From Marthasterias glacialis (Eukaryota; Echinodermata; Asteroidea; Forcipulatida; Asteriidae): 64,000 bases of DNA. Under the pieces are notes generated by a model, which searched no databases, was not told where the DNA came from, and saw only the letters and a program-made list of their open reading frames with translations. The stretch spans positions 11,569,498 through 11,633,497 of the forward strand of contig OU452226.1 of NCBI GenBank assembly GCA_911728455.2. Direction: 5' to 3'. A program made the translations under genes and the position numbers. Position 1 is the first letter of the stretch. Each line of letters starts with the position of its first letter. This document shows, piece by piece, positions 1-12,654 of the stretch.

Positions 1-352
1 GGAAAGATGAATACAAAAATGGTTAGAATAATCAATTGGTGATTGAGAAATGAGATGGAATAGAACCTTGTGATTGATTTGTCCTTTATGAATCTCTTCA
101 CTTGTTTTCATTTCTTTCGATTTTACTTCTGATTACATTGCTGGATTCTTTAATAAATATTACAACAATAAACAACCATTTGCTTCCAAGCTGAAGACAC
201 TCATTCTGAATGAAAATGTTGTTTTGTTGAAACCTTTTGAGAGAGAACTTTTCCGAATAAACCAAGATTAACCTTGGCTAATTTTAATTCAAAGTTTTTA
301 AAAGGTACATATTTCAGATGAACAAAACACCAGAAAAATTGTTTCTCAAAAC

Positions 353-475
353 AGGGAGACTGCCAACATACACTTGTACATGTACATTGTGTAAGGGCTG
401 GATAGCTCAGTTGGTAGAGCTTCAGTACATTTAGCCAGTCAATTTTTCTTTGTTCACCCCAAAATTTATTTTACA
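353..475 (+). mobile_element. tRNA-derived SINE fragment (family A)
   Basis: The leader GGGAGACTGCCAACA is followed by GGGCTGGATAGCTCAGTTGG, the D-arm/A-box part of a tRNA, and then by the tail word CAATTTTTCTTTGTTCACCCC. Comparison with the copies at 21775 and 60420 shows that the anticodon and T-arm portion has been deleted between about 428 and 440. It is a decayed SINE, not a working tRNA. Confidence 0.75.
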
Positions 476-2230
476 ACAATTACTCGTAACATTCTCTGTA
501 CATAAATTATCGTAAATATCGCATGACCACACATGTACTTTCACTGTGCACAATAATTAAATAATTTTCTTTTTGATACAATTTCACTCCAAGGACTTGG
601 GTACATGGTCGTTTTGTTTTCTCTCTCTCTCAACAAATCAGAATAGCTTTACAGGATACACAGCCATCCCATTTGGGCAAACCTTTTAGCCTAATCCCCT
701 CTGAAATCTTCACGCCCCACTTGCGAGAGACAATATTGCCAATGCTGAAACGAAAGCGATAGGGCAGTGCACACGTACAACCTACACTACCAGGGCACAG
801 CATAGAGGCCTGGGCCTACAAATGTATGATGTGATATAGAGCGGAAAATGAGGAAAGGCTCAAGAGCTTCCCAAAATACACCACAAACGGGTTTTAATGC
901 GGTAACCTTTTGCCAACATCCCTTAAAGGGACGATTCTTTTTTTTGATACTTGCCCTTGTATTCCCAGCCTATAGCTCCATTAGATTAGAGAAGTGAGCA
1001 AGCTTTTGCAACTTATTCAAATGACCAAGCACATAAATAATTGCTTTAATATTTTAAAACTGCCACTTGGAACCAGCATGTTTATTTTGTTAGGCTTCAT
1101 GTACTAAAGACATTAATTTTTGAAGCAATAATTTTTTTAAATATTTATTGATAATAAAGCAAGTAAACATAGTGTTTGCAGTTTAAATGAATGAGTACAT
1201 GTATATCAAGCACTGGAACAAGTCTACTTGTTATCAATGATTGTACACTTTCTCATTTTCTGCCTTCTTGCCCGAAATAACTAATATAGTGGTTCGTAAT
1301 TAATTTGCATTTTTCCCCGGTTCATTGTTCAACATTCTAACAAATAACACACCATCCCTCCAGACCATAGAAAGTAACTGAAATGAAAGATAATGCCAGA
1401 TATTATCATGACTCCGTGACAGACAATTGATGATAAATGCACTGAAATATATTTAATGTCAACACAAGGGTTTTAGCTGATACATTTTAGTCGTCATGAA
1501 GCCATCGAACCTTCCTTCACTTGATACTCTCCGTTAAAGCAGTAAACAATGAAGTCTTCATCGGGGGGGCTTCAATTATCAAAACACGGTTGCCGATGAG
1601 ACGACAACACGATGAAGGAAGCACAGCATTACACGTCTACCCACACATTTCAGGCCCCCTAGCTAATATAAATATGAGGCGAAAGGAGAGGGGCCCTGGG
1701 GTGCAGGGTCCTCATCGGGACATCTGAAGCATGGCTTCATAATAAAATGTCCGACCGCAACGCACGTTGAAAAAAAGGGGAGAGGGATGACAATAACCCC
1801 GGGGATGATGAAGATGATGGTCATACTTGCTTCCTGTATCAATTGTGTCTTGCACCGACATGTGTTTATCTTATTAGATAATTATATGCTAATTGGAAGT
1901 CATATAGAATATTCAACATTAGTTTAGTTTCTACTTCACTTATATCAGCCGGTCATGGCTATAACATTGAAATGATGTAAACTTGCATGAACAAAAATTA
2001 TTCAGTGTTGAACGTCATAGTGTTCTCGGCCTAACCCTTATAAAATGCAATGGTTAAGGTTTCAACACAGTGACCGATGCTTTGAACTGGCATAATTGGA
2101 TTAAGGACAACTGATACAATGCATGTATTATGCTTCAGATCTTTTAATGACATTTGGCAACAATGAAAACCAGGGTAATTTCGCAGGTTTAAATGTCAGG
2201 TTGTTTTGCTCAAAAGAGAGGGGACAGAGA

Positions 2231-3315
2231 GTGAGGTACATGTACGTACATGTATGTAGGTACATGTACATACATGTACATGTATGTAGGTACATGTACA
2301 TGTAGGAGGCAACAAATACGTCACTTGCAACAGCGCCTTGTCAAGACCCCTTACTGACATATACAAGTACCAAGCAGTTACATGTACTTATATTCATGTT
2401 TTATTTTGCATCCACCATTTTGGGGATCAAATCACACCAAGATAAGATGTAAATGTAGGCCTACATGTACATGTAATATGATGCTCCGCACATCTACAAT
2501 GCAGTGGTTTCAATGGGGCACTCTCTGACAGAAATGTGTACAGATAATGTACACAGACATCATTTGCAACATGTTATGTACATGTATACATACATGTACA
2601 TGCACATGATGTACATGATGTACATGTACATGTACATGTACATGTACATGTAAATAAATGAATACAGTATGTGTACAGTATGCATCCTCCTCACAGTTCA
2701 TGCCCATGAAGAGCAATATTGATGTGATGCACTTACATCAACTGCCTTTGGAAAAATATCCATGTGAACAAATCTAACCTTGCATATTCATTACCTGATA
2801 CAGACCTTTCAATTTTATTCAATTGTAGGTGGACACTGGTTCTAATTATAACTACAAAATAAACACTAGCTTTGCCGTAGGTGATACATGTACAAACGCT
2901 AATTCATAAATGCATTGGGTTTACATGTAGGTGGTGACTGCATCCTTTTGTGGAATAAATGGGTAATTGCTGATGGATGTTGGCTTACAATTTCAGTCCT
3001 CCTGTGGTATAACTTAGCATAGAATTAAAGCTACTCATCTGAATTATGTGTCATACTGTAATTTAATAGGCATCATTGATCCCAATGGGTATACAGTGCA
3101 TTTAAATGAGTACATGTGCAGGTACCTTGGAATATTGATCATGGCATGTACACCTTATGCATTTACATGTTTGTTTAACTGATAAGCACACTACATGTAC
3201 CATGTACATGTAGGTCTAATTAAGACAACACGTACATACATGTACATGTACATACATGTACATGATGTACATGTACAAACATACATACAGTACACTGTAC
3301 ATGTATACATGTGCA
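2231..3315. repeat. Clustered TACATG hexamer repeats
   Basis: Three blocks (about 2231-2306, 2575-2653 and 3184-3315) consist largely of ACATGTACATGTAC. The hexamer is self-complementary, so both strands read the same and could form hairpins. Single ACATGTAC words are also scattered through the rest of the window. Open frames here, rich in Tyr-Met-His-Val, are translations of the repeat and not genes. Confidence 0.9.
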
Positions 3316-3524
3316 TACATACTAACATGCACTCTGTGCAGCCACATGTCATGGTGCTAGTCAGCTGGGCATTACTGGACAACCCACACACGTAATGTAA
3401 TTTTTCTGTCATTGTCTGTAAAACTATTTTTAACGTGAGAAATTGATTGCATAATTTCTTCCATTTCTGTACAGCAAATTTTATTTCCAACATCTTTCAA
3501 AAACCCAAGGTCCTGTCCAGGCCA

Positions 3525-3696
3525 GGGTCCAATTTCATAAAGCCTCCAACCACAGAAACTTGCTAAGCAAAGAAACATATTGCTTAGAAGAAACAGATAA
3601 CCAGACAAAACTCCATGAATTTTACATTGATGAGACCGGTCCCCCACTCATTTTTTCAGCAAAGAAATTTGCTAAACAGCTTTATGAAATCGGCCC
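3525..3696. mobile_element. Small inverted-repeat element, GGGCCC family (MITE-A)
   Basis: The left end GGGTCCAATTTCATAAAGC is mirrored at the right end by GCTTTATGAAATCGGCCC, with GCTTAGCA-type words repeated inside. Other copies lie at 19867-20022, 48659-48853 and 50634-50818, with fragments near 17215, 20840, 26578, 51948 and 55230. It is non-coding; the transposase family is not determinable from the sequence. Confidence 0.8.
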
Positions 3697-3823
3697 AGAT
3701 ACTTCACGGAGGGAACAGAGGCAATTACCTCCATGCCCCTAGTCATTGCCTTGGTGCCCTTATATACATGTATTTTGTACAGATTTACATCCTCAGACAG
3801 GCCAGCACATTTTCATTTATTAG

Positions 3824-6062
3824 GTGTTCGGGCACTAGTTAGGTGTTCGGGCACTAGCCCGGAACACCTCTTGATTTTGTTCGGTTTTTTTTTTTTGGTA
3901 CTTCTTCTTCTTCTTCTTCTTCTGCCTGTCGATTGTCCGCTAACAAATGCACCCTTCCCAAGCTCATATAAACTTCAAACTTCACACATAGTTAGAACTT
4001 GACTAGGACATGACAGGGCTTGAGTGACGTCATGATGACGTCATCAGGTGTCGAATTACATTAAATCAAAGTTTATTATTTCAAAAAATCATAACTCCTA
4101 AAGTACACAATGGATTTTTACAATCTATACATCATCGGAAAGGTCATCCCAATTTGCGTAAACGCCTCACAGACATGACCCCAATTTGACCTTGTCTTCC
4201 GGTTCAAACCGGAAGTTGAAGCAAAAAATGCTTAAAAAGTCACAATTTAAGATGTGGAGTCAATATGAAACAGAATTAGGACATAGTTTCAGTGTACGAA
4301 ATAACATGTAGTTTATGACCTGTGAAAATATTACATTGATGACGTCATCAAATGTTACAGTTTGTTACGACGACGAGTTTAAAAATAAGAATTTTCTTTA
4401 TTTCAATTTTTTTTGGAGCAAACTACATGTTGATTTTTTTAGTAATAGATAACGACTATAAAAGCCTAATTGTGAAATTTCAACAAAATTGGCCGTTGCA
4501 TAACGAAGTTATATTAAGGTGAAAAGTGCCGATTTTAGCGCGACCGCCGATAGAGTCTGTACAGTTACCTTACTGTATTGCACCCCGTGCGTGTGCACTC
4601 TTACTGCATGCTGTGTACATGTATATACATAACACGCAACAAGTCAGGTCTTGTCACAGTTCATCGAACTTTGCGGTGTGTTGTTAAGTTATGTGTGTGT
4701 GTAATAATGGCGACGCAAAGAAAAACTGTTAAGTCATGCCAAGTTCAGTGTGGAAATGTTTCCCTTTATGTCATTCTGGTGGCTTAATTGTGACAGGGAG
4801 AGGAAGAGGAGACTTTACTGAGACGATCACATGCTCACGTGAGTTGTTTGATGTATAATGGTGGAGAAAATGCAATTGACAAAATGATCGTCTTTCGTTC
4901 TGTATTATACCGATCACGTACGTGCTTACGTACGAGAGTCACAAGTGTGCAACAGCGGGGCCAGAGGCTCTTTACCCCCGCGAGAGTTGTTGTCGGGATA
5001 CGCTGAGTAAAACTGTTCAAAAATGAAAATTAAAAAGTAAAGTCATCGCTTTTCAAAATGTCCGTGTATTTCTTTAGCCGTGCACACTTGTGTTTGTGAT
5101 GTTTATCAAAGTGGGGTAGTTTTTATAAAACTTTGGAACTTTTTAATACAGATAATGAGCTCGGAATTTGAATCTGTCAAATGTCAGATTGACTGTACAG
5201 AATGAGACCGTTAATTTAAAACTTTAAAAATTAACAAAAAATCAACCGTGTGAGAGATGAACTTTATTTTTTTGACAAATGTCAAAGTAAGGGAGGGTCT
5301 TTCTTTATGACACAATAAGTGACCTCTGTGACATCTACTTCTGGTCAAACCGGAAGTAGCTCTTTATTTAAAATTGCTAAGAACTAGGAACATGATTCCT
5401 TCACCAAATAGCAAGGTTAGGAAAGGTCATTCTCTGTTGCAAATCGTGTGACCTCTATGACCTCTACTTCCGGTCAAACCGGAAGTAGCTCTTCATGTAA
5501 AAGTGGTTAGAGTTAGGAACATGATTGTTTCGAGAAATATCAAGGTTAGGGAAAGACTTCATTTGTGAAACATTAATTGACCTTTGTGACATCTACTTCC
5601 GGTCAAACCGGAAGTAGCTCTTTTTTAAAAATGGTGAGAGCTAGGAACATGATTCTTTCACCACATACCAAGGTTAGGGAGGGTCCTTCTCTGTTGAACA
5701 TTGGGTGACCTCTGTGACCTCTACTTAAAATCAAACCGGAAGTAGCTCCTCATTAATACATGGTAAGAGCTAGGAACATGATTCTTTCACCAAATACCAA
5801 AGTTAGGGAAGGTCCTTCTTTGTTACACAATGCGTGACCTCTCTGAACTCTACTTCCGGTCAAACTGGAAGTACCTCCTCATTTAAAAGTGATTAGAAAT
5901 TCCTGTCCAAACCGGATGTTCAAATTAAATATTGTATTATAAAGCTCAATTTAACGTATGTTTTTCTTCATATTTTCTTATATATCAGTTGGATTAACTT
6001 TTAATTCATTTAACTTTTAACACATAAAATCATTTTTAATACATCACACTCCGAACACCTAG
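3824..6062. mobile_element. 2.2 kb non-coding element bounded by AGGTGTTCGG inverted repeats
   Basis: The left boundary is TAGGTGTTCGGG, duplicated in tandem at 3824-3857; the right boundary CCGAACACCTA at about 6052-6062 is its reverse complement. A TA dinucleotide flanks both sides, which would suit a Tc1/mariner-type insertion, but a two-base duplication is weak evidence. Inside are a CTT tract (3898-3922), GATGACGTCATC palindromes and the minisatellite at 5285-5905. No transposase-like frame was seen, so it would be non-autonomous. Confidence 0.55.
5285..5905. repeat. 129-bp minisatellite, about 5 copies, with an internal palindrome
   Basis: The landmark CGGTCAAACCGGAAGTAG or a close variant recurs near 5341, 5471, 5600, 5729 and 5858, spacing 128-130 bp. 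Each unit contains ACTTCC-GGTCAAACC-GGAAGT, a hyphenated inverted repeat; a related palindrome also sits alone at about 4197-4216. Units differ by scattered substitutions, so the array is not recent. Confidence 0.88.
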
Positions 6063-9000
6063 TTTTTGTGATGCCACAAAAACTCATTTCTAGTTTTACT
6101 TTTAATCATTCAAATATACTGCTTGGAAAAAGGGAGGCAATTCTTATACCCTACGTGCCTTTAAAATGTTCACACAGAAAATTGGATTTCCTAAAATGTA
6201 GTGCAAGTCGAGCAAGACATAAATTATGATAAAAATCAATGCAGACCTAAATCCCTGGCTAAGGCTGCAGTAATACGAGAAACTTGATTCCTTAACTCCC
6301 TGTAGATTCCACCATCCCATACTGGTGCGTAATGGTAAGTCAAATTAAGCACTAAGCTAAGCCAAATCTTGTTATTCTTCAACTAATTAATTTGCATATC
6401 AATAGGTCAATCATCTCATGATTGGCTAGGGTGAGGGAGTCAGTGTATTGTATTTAACGTATCAGCGGTTGGTGTCTGTGTGCATTTCCTATGCGATACA
6501 TGGCCGCTTTACGTCTGCATCACATCAATATGAAGATCTGGAACTGGTGAGCATATCTCCTCTCAAACTCTGTGGCAGTCTGAGCACTTGTTTGAGAAGA
6601 AGTCTCATGTCACAAACTACATATAAATGAAGTAAGGTTGCAAATACTATGTGGCAATAGACCATACATGTACGTTTTTTATGTACATGTAATGGAAGTG
6701 CATTGCGTGGGAGGGGGGTCAGAAATTAAATAACAAAATGAACACTCTCCATAAAATGTTTCTCACTTTTTGACAATTTTAAATATCAAGTTGAATCTGA
6801 TCATAAATTTGATATGTTTATCAACAATTATCACTAATCAATTGTATTGCAAATCCTCCCAAGTTTACTAAAAAATGGCGCCCTCTCGTGGTCAGGTATT
6901 ATGTCTAAGTACAGGTACATGTACTTGTAGATATTCAAATCCATGCCGACTTAAAACTTCAGTAGGTCTGGTTATTTGGATTCAAGCTGAATAGTACACC
7001 CATCTCAGAAAGAAGTAGAGGCACCTTATATCCAGCTAAAACAAACATTTTTACTGCCAGACTGATTTCATAACAGCTTCAGGCATCATGCCAAGGAATG
7101 TGATGCATAAAGTTCTACACTGCACTTGCACATTGCTGATCATTGGGAGCACTTATAATAATAAATTCTGTGGTCATGTTCAGCCGTTCATCACTAACCA
7201 ATTTTTGTTCACCCGTCAAACAATTTGCACAGTGTAAACTCTTACGTTAACTGGCAATAAAACCCACATTCAAAGAAACCACTAGTGGGTACCGAGGCCA
7301 ACATGTTACCAAAAAAAGAAGAAGTTAAGGAACGATTTTCCCCAAGGTCAACACTTCAATTAACCAAATTGTTGACCACATTCATGAGGGTGCTTTCAAT
7401 GGCTAGTTTCCTTGTATTACAATTATAGTCATATCTTATTTTGACTGCATGTATGTTGACTTCTTGTATATCAATGGCCAAATAAATAATAGCAATAAAA
7501 ACAACAATGGAAAAACCAATTAGTTTTGTACTTGTTTTGCAACACATAAGTAACACGAAGCACATCTCATCACAATGCCCGTCAGAATATTTTCAGATAC
7601 ACTGCATGTACATACATACTTTTGTGTGAACTGTGTATTAATTAGCCTTAAAAGTCTTACAATCACAGGCAAAATCCTTGGGACAGTGGATAGACACGTC
7701 AACCCCATACCCCCGTTTTAATGTTGTCAACATGCCGCAAACTGTGTCAAATTAAACTGTGATACTTGCCCTATCTAGGGATGGTCATAAAATCTGGCCC
7801 ATGTCGTGTGGAAATGCTCACTGTAATCAAAAGTGGTCAACATTGAATGGGGGGGGGGGGGGTACGGAGGTGTCCCAAGGAATTTTGTCCCGGATTGTAG
7901 CTTCACTTAAGAAAGCCTGACATATTGTATTCATGAACGATTCAATAACATTATATATTCAGTATCAATCTATTTTTCCATCTATTTTATTCACCCAATT
8001 CACCTGACATCACCACGTTACATGGTAAATTTTGGTTGCACTATTTTGGGAGTCAGTTTCCCTGTGTGTTGTTACTAGGAAATGAACATTTTTGCATCTT
8101 TACAATGCAATTTGATTGCCAAAATGGTAGCCCATGGGCAGACAGTGGCCATACAATGTATGTGACGTCTAATACAAGGGGTCAGTAAGCAAAAAAACTG
8201 TGTTTAGTGTATAGACCATTTTCCTGCAGATTTGAGAGTACAGAAAGTTGATTATATGAGAATGATTGACCAAAAGTACTTATAGGGATCTTTTCTTTTC
8301 TTTTTTCAATGCTACACATTCAATGTGGCTAATCTTGATATATGTTTATTGTTACAATCTTTGACTGTAAAATATCAACCATGATGATGTGCATACAGTT
8401 CCCATAACAAAATGCTGTAATCTCTCCTCCTAAAAACATCATTCATGATTATTCAACAGTCAGGCATGCTGCCCACATACGTACAAGCCGACCATGGCCT
8501 TTCCATTAAAAATTGGCAGACTTTTTATCAGTGGAAGCTGAAGTTCTACATTGTAAATGGTACAAACTGGGCTTCACTCTCATCAAGACGTGACCTGGTG
8601 CCAGACAGGATGTGGTTCCAAACTAAGCCATATTATAAACGCACAAAAATAATACAGCAGTCAGGAAATTACCGGTTGCATGACCTTTCGCTATCTCAAT
8701 GTTAATCTGAACGAATGCTTTGGGAGGGTTTCAGTCCGTGATTTTCTGACTTTTTCAACAGCCAAGAAAAAAAATGTGGAAGTCATTTCTTCTCCACTCT
8801 CCATTTCCTGGCCTTTACAAGTCAACCTTTTTGAGGTGTTGTTCAATTCTGAAATTGAGAAAGTTCCAGTGCGCACTATGGTTAACTAAAGGTTGACCAT
8901 CTTGACCCAAATCCAGGCTGGTCGACCATTGGTTGAATGCTGTGGTCGACCATTTGGAACCAGGCTCAGGACCTTGGTTTTTTCCCTGGTCCCGGTAGCC

Positions 9001-9545
9001 TTGTTTCATGCTAACCTGTCTGAAGCACAAAAGGGAACCAGTGACGCTACTGCAGAATGGCGCAAAGTCGCGGAAGTGCACGTATCAGTGTCGAGACTAC
9101 AGTACCTAAAGGGTCGTTCAAGTGTATACGTCACTGCGCATGTGCATTGCTAGTCAGTGGTCAACCACAGTTCGACCAAATGTGCACACTCGAACTTGCT
9201 CATTGATTGCTGCTATGAAGTTGCATTTCCAAGATAAATGTAATTGTCAACCATATTTGTCATTCGGTGCTGCTTGTAGAGGCAAGCTGTTTATACTTCA
9301 GACAATAATTGAGCAACTCATTAAGATATTTGTGCTAAAAAGAGAAAACATTTTCAAAAAAAAAAAAAAATTCTGTTCTTCAGTGCTTTTTAAGCATTTG
9401 TTATTTTAGGTTGCAGGGTTCAGTTCTCTTTTGGGGATTGTTAAGTTTGCAGTTTTGTACCATACATTTTAAGCTACTCAAAGTTTCAGAAACACTGCCG
9501 TATCTGACCTCCACATTTTAAGGTCGCTTGTGTGATTCATCTCTA

Positions 9546-9708
9546 AGGCTGTTTACAAAACCACGGCTTGGGCTTGGGCTTGGGCTTGGGCTTGGGCTTA
9601 GGCTCTGTTAGTTATTAAGAAAACGTGTGCTTTCCTTACAGGGCTTCAAATTGGCGGACAGAGCCCAAGCCGGAGGCCATGCCCAAGCCGTGGTTTCGTT
9701 AACAGCCT
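9546..9708. mobile_element. Small inverted-repeat element with an internal GGGCTT tract
   Basis: The left end (AGGCTGTTTACAAAACCACG then GCTTGGGC) and the right end (GCCCAAGC then CGTGGTTTCGTTAACAGCCT) are inverted copies of about 28 bp with few mismatches. The left arm runs into five or six GGGCTT hexamers. The size of about 163 bp and lack of coding capacity fit a MITE. Similar GGCTACGGCTG-rich palindromes near 13381-13480, 21231-21310 and 32870-32960 may be decayed relatives. Confidence 0.7.
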
Positions 9709-10836
9709 ATGATGAATGTTGGACTATATTTTCAATCCCCAACAGTTTGTAATACATTTGCTTTGTACGACAAGGCACCAAGCGCACAAGGGAGTTGACT
9801 ATCCTCACTGGGTATAAGTTGTATTTTTATAATACGGGAAAGTGTGCGTTGACCTCTGCTCCTCCTTTACAGGTCGGCTCAAAATACACAGCCGGCTTTA
9901 CATGTCCAACCTTGCCGCCATGGGCAGTGCGCCGTATCGATACATCTCATAATCGAGCCAACCAGGGTATAAAAAAAACCAAAAAATGGCGCGGCGAGAT
10001 CAACTACATACATGTATACTCCTGGAAACAAGGTTGGTACATATCCATACATGTAGAGAACACGTATGTACATAGTGTACAGCGATGATCATGTACTGTA
10101 CATGGGATGCATAAATGTCCTCTACATTGTACATGTATGGATATGTACAGTCTTCATGCACACAGGTTGAGTCCGAAAGCAAGAACAGCTGGCCAGCCGA
10201 GGCTCCGCGCGCTGGGTCTCTGCTGATTGGTCAAAATCTTGTGAGTGTGGGGTTCAAAATGACAACCTGACTGATGAACAACTCGGACAGTCTTGGGTAA
10301 GTTTATGCTCGTTTTGTCTTGCGAATATTTTCTCAATAATGTTTTAAGCATTCGAAATTGATTCATTACAGATCGAAGATCAAATGTGTATTTATAGAAT
10401 GTGGAACAAGATTTCTGGAATTGGTAAAAATTGGGCAACTCTGGTCAATAGTCTGACAGAAATGGCCCAATTGGCACATCTGGTGAACTGGTACAATGTA
10501 TGTGCTGTATCTCGTAACCCTCCGGTCTCCGACCGTTGGGAGGATGGAGGGTAATGATCATCGCAACTAAAACTTTTCATATAAGATATTGCCTTGGTCA
10601 GTTGGTTGTTGCTGACAATCGTGTTTCAACAGTATTGTATGTTCAAGTCTGCTTAATTACTCAATTAAATGACAGGTTTCTAATCTCTTAATGATATCAT
10701 CAATAATACTAATATTTTTATTAAATTACTCCAATAATTACAGCTAAACTACCACCAGTGATAAGATGTGATATGTATTTTGGTTGAAAATCGCTTTCTC
10801 TGTACCTAACCTACCACGTAGGCCTACGGCTACAGT

Positions 10837-11856
10837 TAGACCCAGTAACTGGGGAGCTGTACTCCTTTTTTGAGATTTTTGACATTATCTGTCGTACTAG
10901 CGCCCCAGTCCGTGGTATATTTGGAAAGTGCTCCAATTCGGAGTCCGAAGCGGTTTTTTTCTGAATCAGTTACAAAATTGTCAAAATTGCAACAAGGACT
11001 CGACAGAATTGCTTGAAAATCGCCTACTGGCTTCTCCAAGTATCTACGGTGAAATAAAATGCAGTTAATTGTACTCACGATCATTTTTGGTCCTCCAAAT
11101 CGATGATTTTTAGCCCACTATCACGCATATATCAAAATTGCCGTTAGAATCGCCATTTTGAATGTGATACTCAACGACCGTTTCCTTATGTCTAAAACGC
11201 TGCGAGGATTGCGTGTTCGCTGAGGCCCTGACTTTCATATTGTTTTCCGCGCAGTCAACGCAGGATACCAGGCTGTGTGTAGCGCCAATGTTCACTGATG
11301 CCCTGACATTCATATTGATTTGCGCAGTCAATGCAGGATACCAGCTGTGTAGCCTGGTATCCTGCGTTGACTGCGCAAATCAATATGCATGTCAGGGCAT
11401 CAGCGAACATTGGCGCTACACACAGCCTGGTATCCTGCGTTGACTGCGCGGAAAACAATATGAAAGTTAGGGCCTCAGCGAACACGCAATCCTTCCTTGC
11501 ATCGTTTATACACATAAGGAAACGGTCGTTGAGTATCACGTTCAAAATGGCGATTCTAACGGCAAATTTGATATATGCGTGATAGTGGGCTAGAAAATCA
11601 TCGATTTGGAGGACCAAAAATGATCGTGAGTACAATTAACTGCATTTTATTTCACCGTAAATACTTGAAGAAGCCAGTAGGCGATTTTCAAGCAATTCTG
11701 TCGAGTCCTTGTTGCAATTTTGACAATTTTGTAACTGATTCAGAAAAAAAACGCTTCGGAGCACTTTCCAAATATACCACGGACTGGGGCGCTAGTACGA
11801 CAGATAATGTCAAAAATCTCAAAAAAAGGAGTACAGCGCCCCAGTTACTGGGTCTA
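10837..11856. mobile_element. Foldback transposon, about 1 kb, arms about 500 bp, 9-bp target duplication
   Basis: The sequence from TAGACCCAGTAACTGGG onward is the near-perfect reverse complement of the stretch ending CCCAGTTACTGGGTCTA, with the turn near 11345. The 9-mer GGCTACAGT lies immediately outside both ends (10828-10836 and 11857-11865) as a direct repeat, as expected for a target-site duplication. Long inverted arms with a 9-bp duplication are typical of Mutator-like foldback elements; that family assignment is inference. Each arm contains two related subunits built on CAGTCAACGCAGGATACCAG. Open frames inside are mirror images of one another and are not genes. Confidence 0.9.
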
Positions 11857-12612
11857 GGCTACAGTAGTACCAGAGTCTCAGAGATCATACATAATACTTT
11901 ATTTCTTCTCTTTGTAACTTAAATTTTTTAATGTTGATCAGTGTCCGAATTTGTTTTAAATAAAGTGAAATTGAAATAATCATTTACAAAAATTACAGAT
12001 GTAGCCTGCCTTTGTAATTGTACAGTTGTACACCCCTATTTAAAATTAAAAATCAAGACAGTTTGACAGTCAGTACAAAAGAGCTTTGTTTGATAATTTT
12101 ACCAATTAAAGAGAAAGTTTAAAACAAGAAAATAACATCAATATACTGATTAAAATATGTGTATTTTTCATGAATAATTAAGTGTAAAATAGGAACATTT
12201 CCCAATCAATGTAAATTTGACAAAAATGTCAAAATGATAAACTGATCATGATGGTCAACTTAAAAAGGGTACATCATTTAATTCCTCAATTCATTCAAAA
12301 CTTCGAAAAATAATTCATCGTTTAATAGTGTCATTACTTGATGTAAATGCAAAATTTAAGAGCCAATCTGTCCACAGTATTTCAGGAAAAAACACCTGCA
12401 GAAACCGGCACGTGGCGGCCATTTTGAGAGGGCGTGTTACAATGTAAATTCAATGTACAACTGTACATTGTATTCTACCTGTGTGTGTGGTACATACTAC
12501 AGTAAGTGTACATGCAATATACATGTACATATACATGCACGCAGTACACAGTCTGGCATATCAAATTAATTTTCAGTAAAATTTAAAACAACCGGTGTTT
12601 TTTCATACAGAC

Positions 12613-12654
12613 CTGTAAATGCTCCTGAAAGCGGATGGGCAAACTCTGAGCCAT
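12613..12654 (-). CDS. CLTC: Clathrin heavy chain, first coding exon (gene continues off the left edge)
   Basis: Read on the minus strand this exon encodes MAQSLPIRFQEHLQ and ends at a GT donor (12612-12611), so it stops after 14 full codons in phase 0. Animal clathrin heavy chain starts MAQILPIRFQEHLQ, so 13 of 14 residues agree, and the match begins exactly at the ATG, which sits in a good context (AAGTCACCATGG). Clathrin heavy chain forms the triskelion legs of the coat on endocytic and trans-Golgi vesicles; this exon is the first strand of the N-terminal beta-propeller. No second exon was found between the donor and position 1, so the first intron must exceed 12.6 kb and over 99 percent of the roughly 1,675-residue protein lies outside. 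Head-to-head with GUCD1. The short match is the main uncertainty. Confidence 0.85.

Larger units (their letters stand above)
1..12612 (-). other. CLTC: First intron of clathrin heavy chain (partial)
   Basis: I found no convincing exon on either strand here. Open frames in this stretch are short, lack splice-consistent partners and mostly fall inside repeats. Identified contents are listed separately: a SINE fragment (353-475), TACATG repeats (2231-3315), a small inverted-repeat element (3525-3696), a larger element (3824-6062), a MITE (9546-9708) and a foldback element (10837-11856). A run of 14 G lies near 7849-7862. The parts 476-2230, 6063-9545 and 9709-10836 hold nothing else I can name. 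Confidence 0.6.

Noticed and set aside
8886-9180. Possible inverted-repeat element with GGTTGACC/GGTCAACC words
   Set aside because: The inverted words are short and scattered, and no consistent ends could be defined.
11110-11922. Several open frames of 70-126 codons on both strands
   Set aside because: They are mirror copies of the same foldback arms and have no similarity to known proteins.
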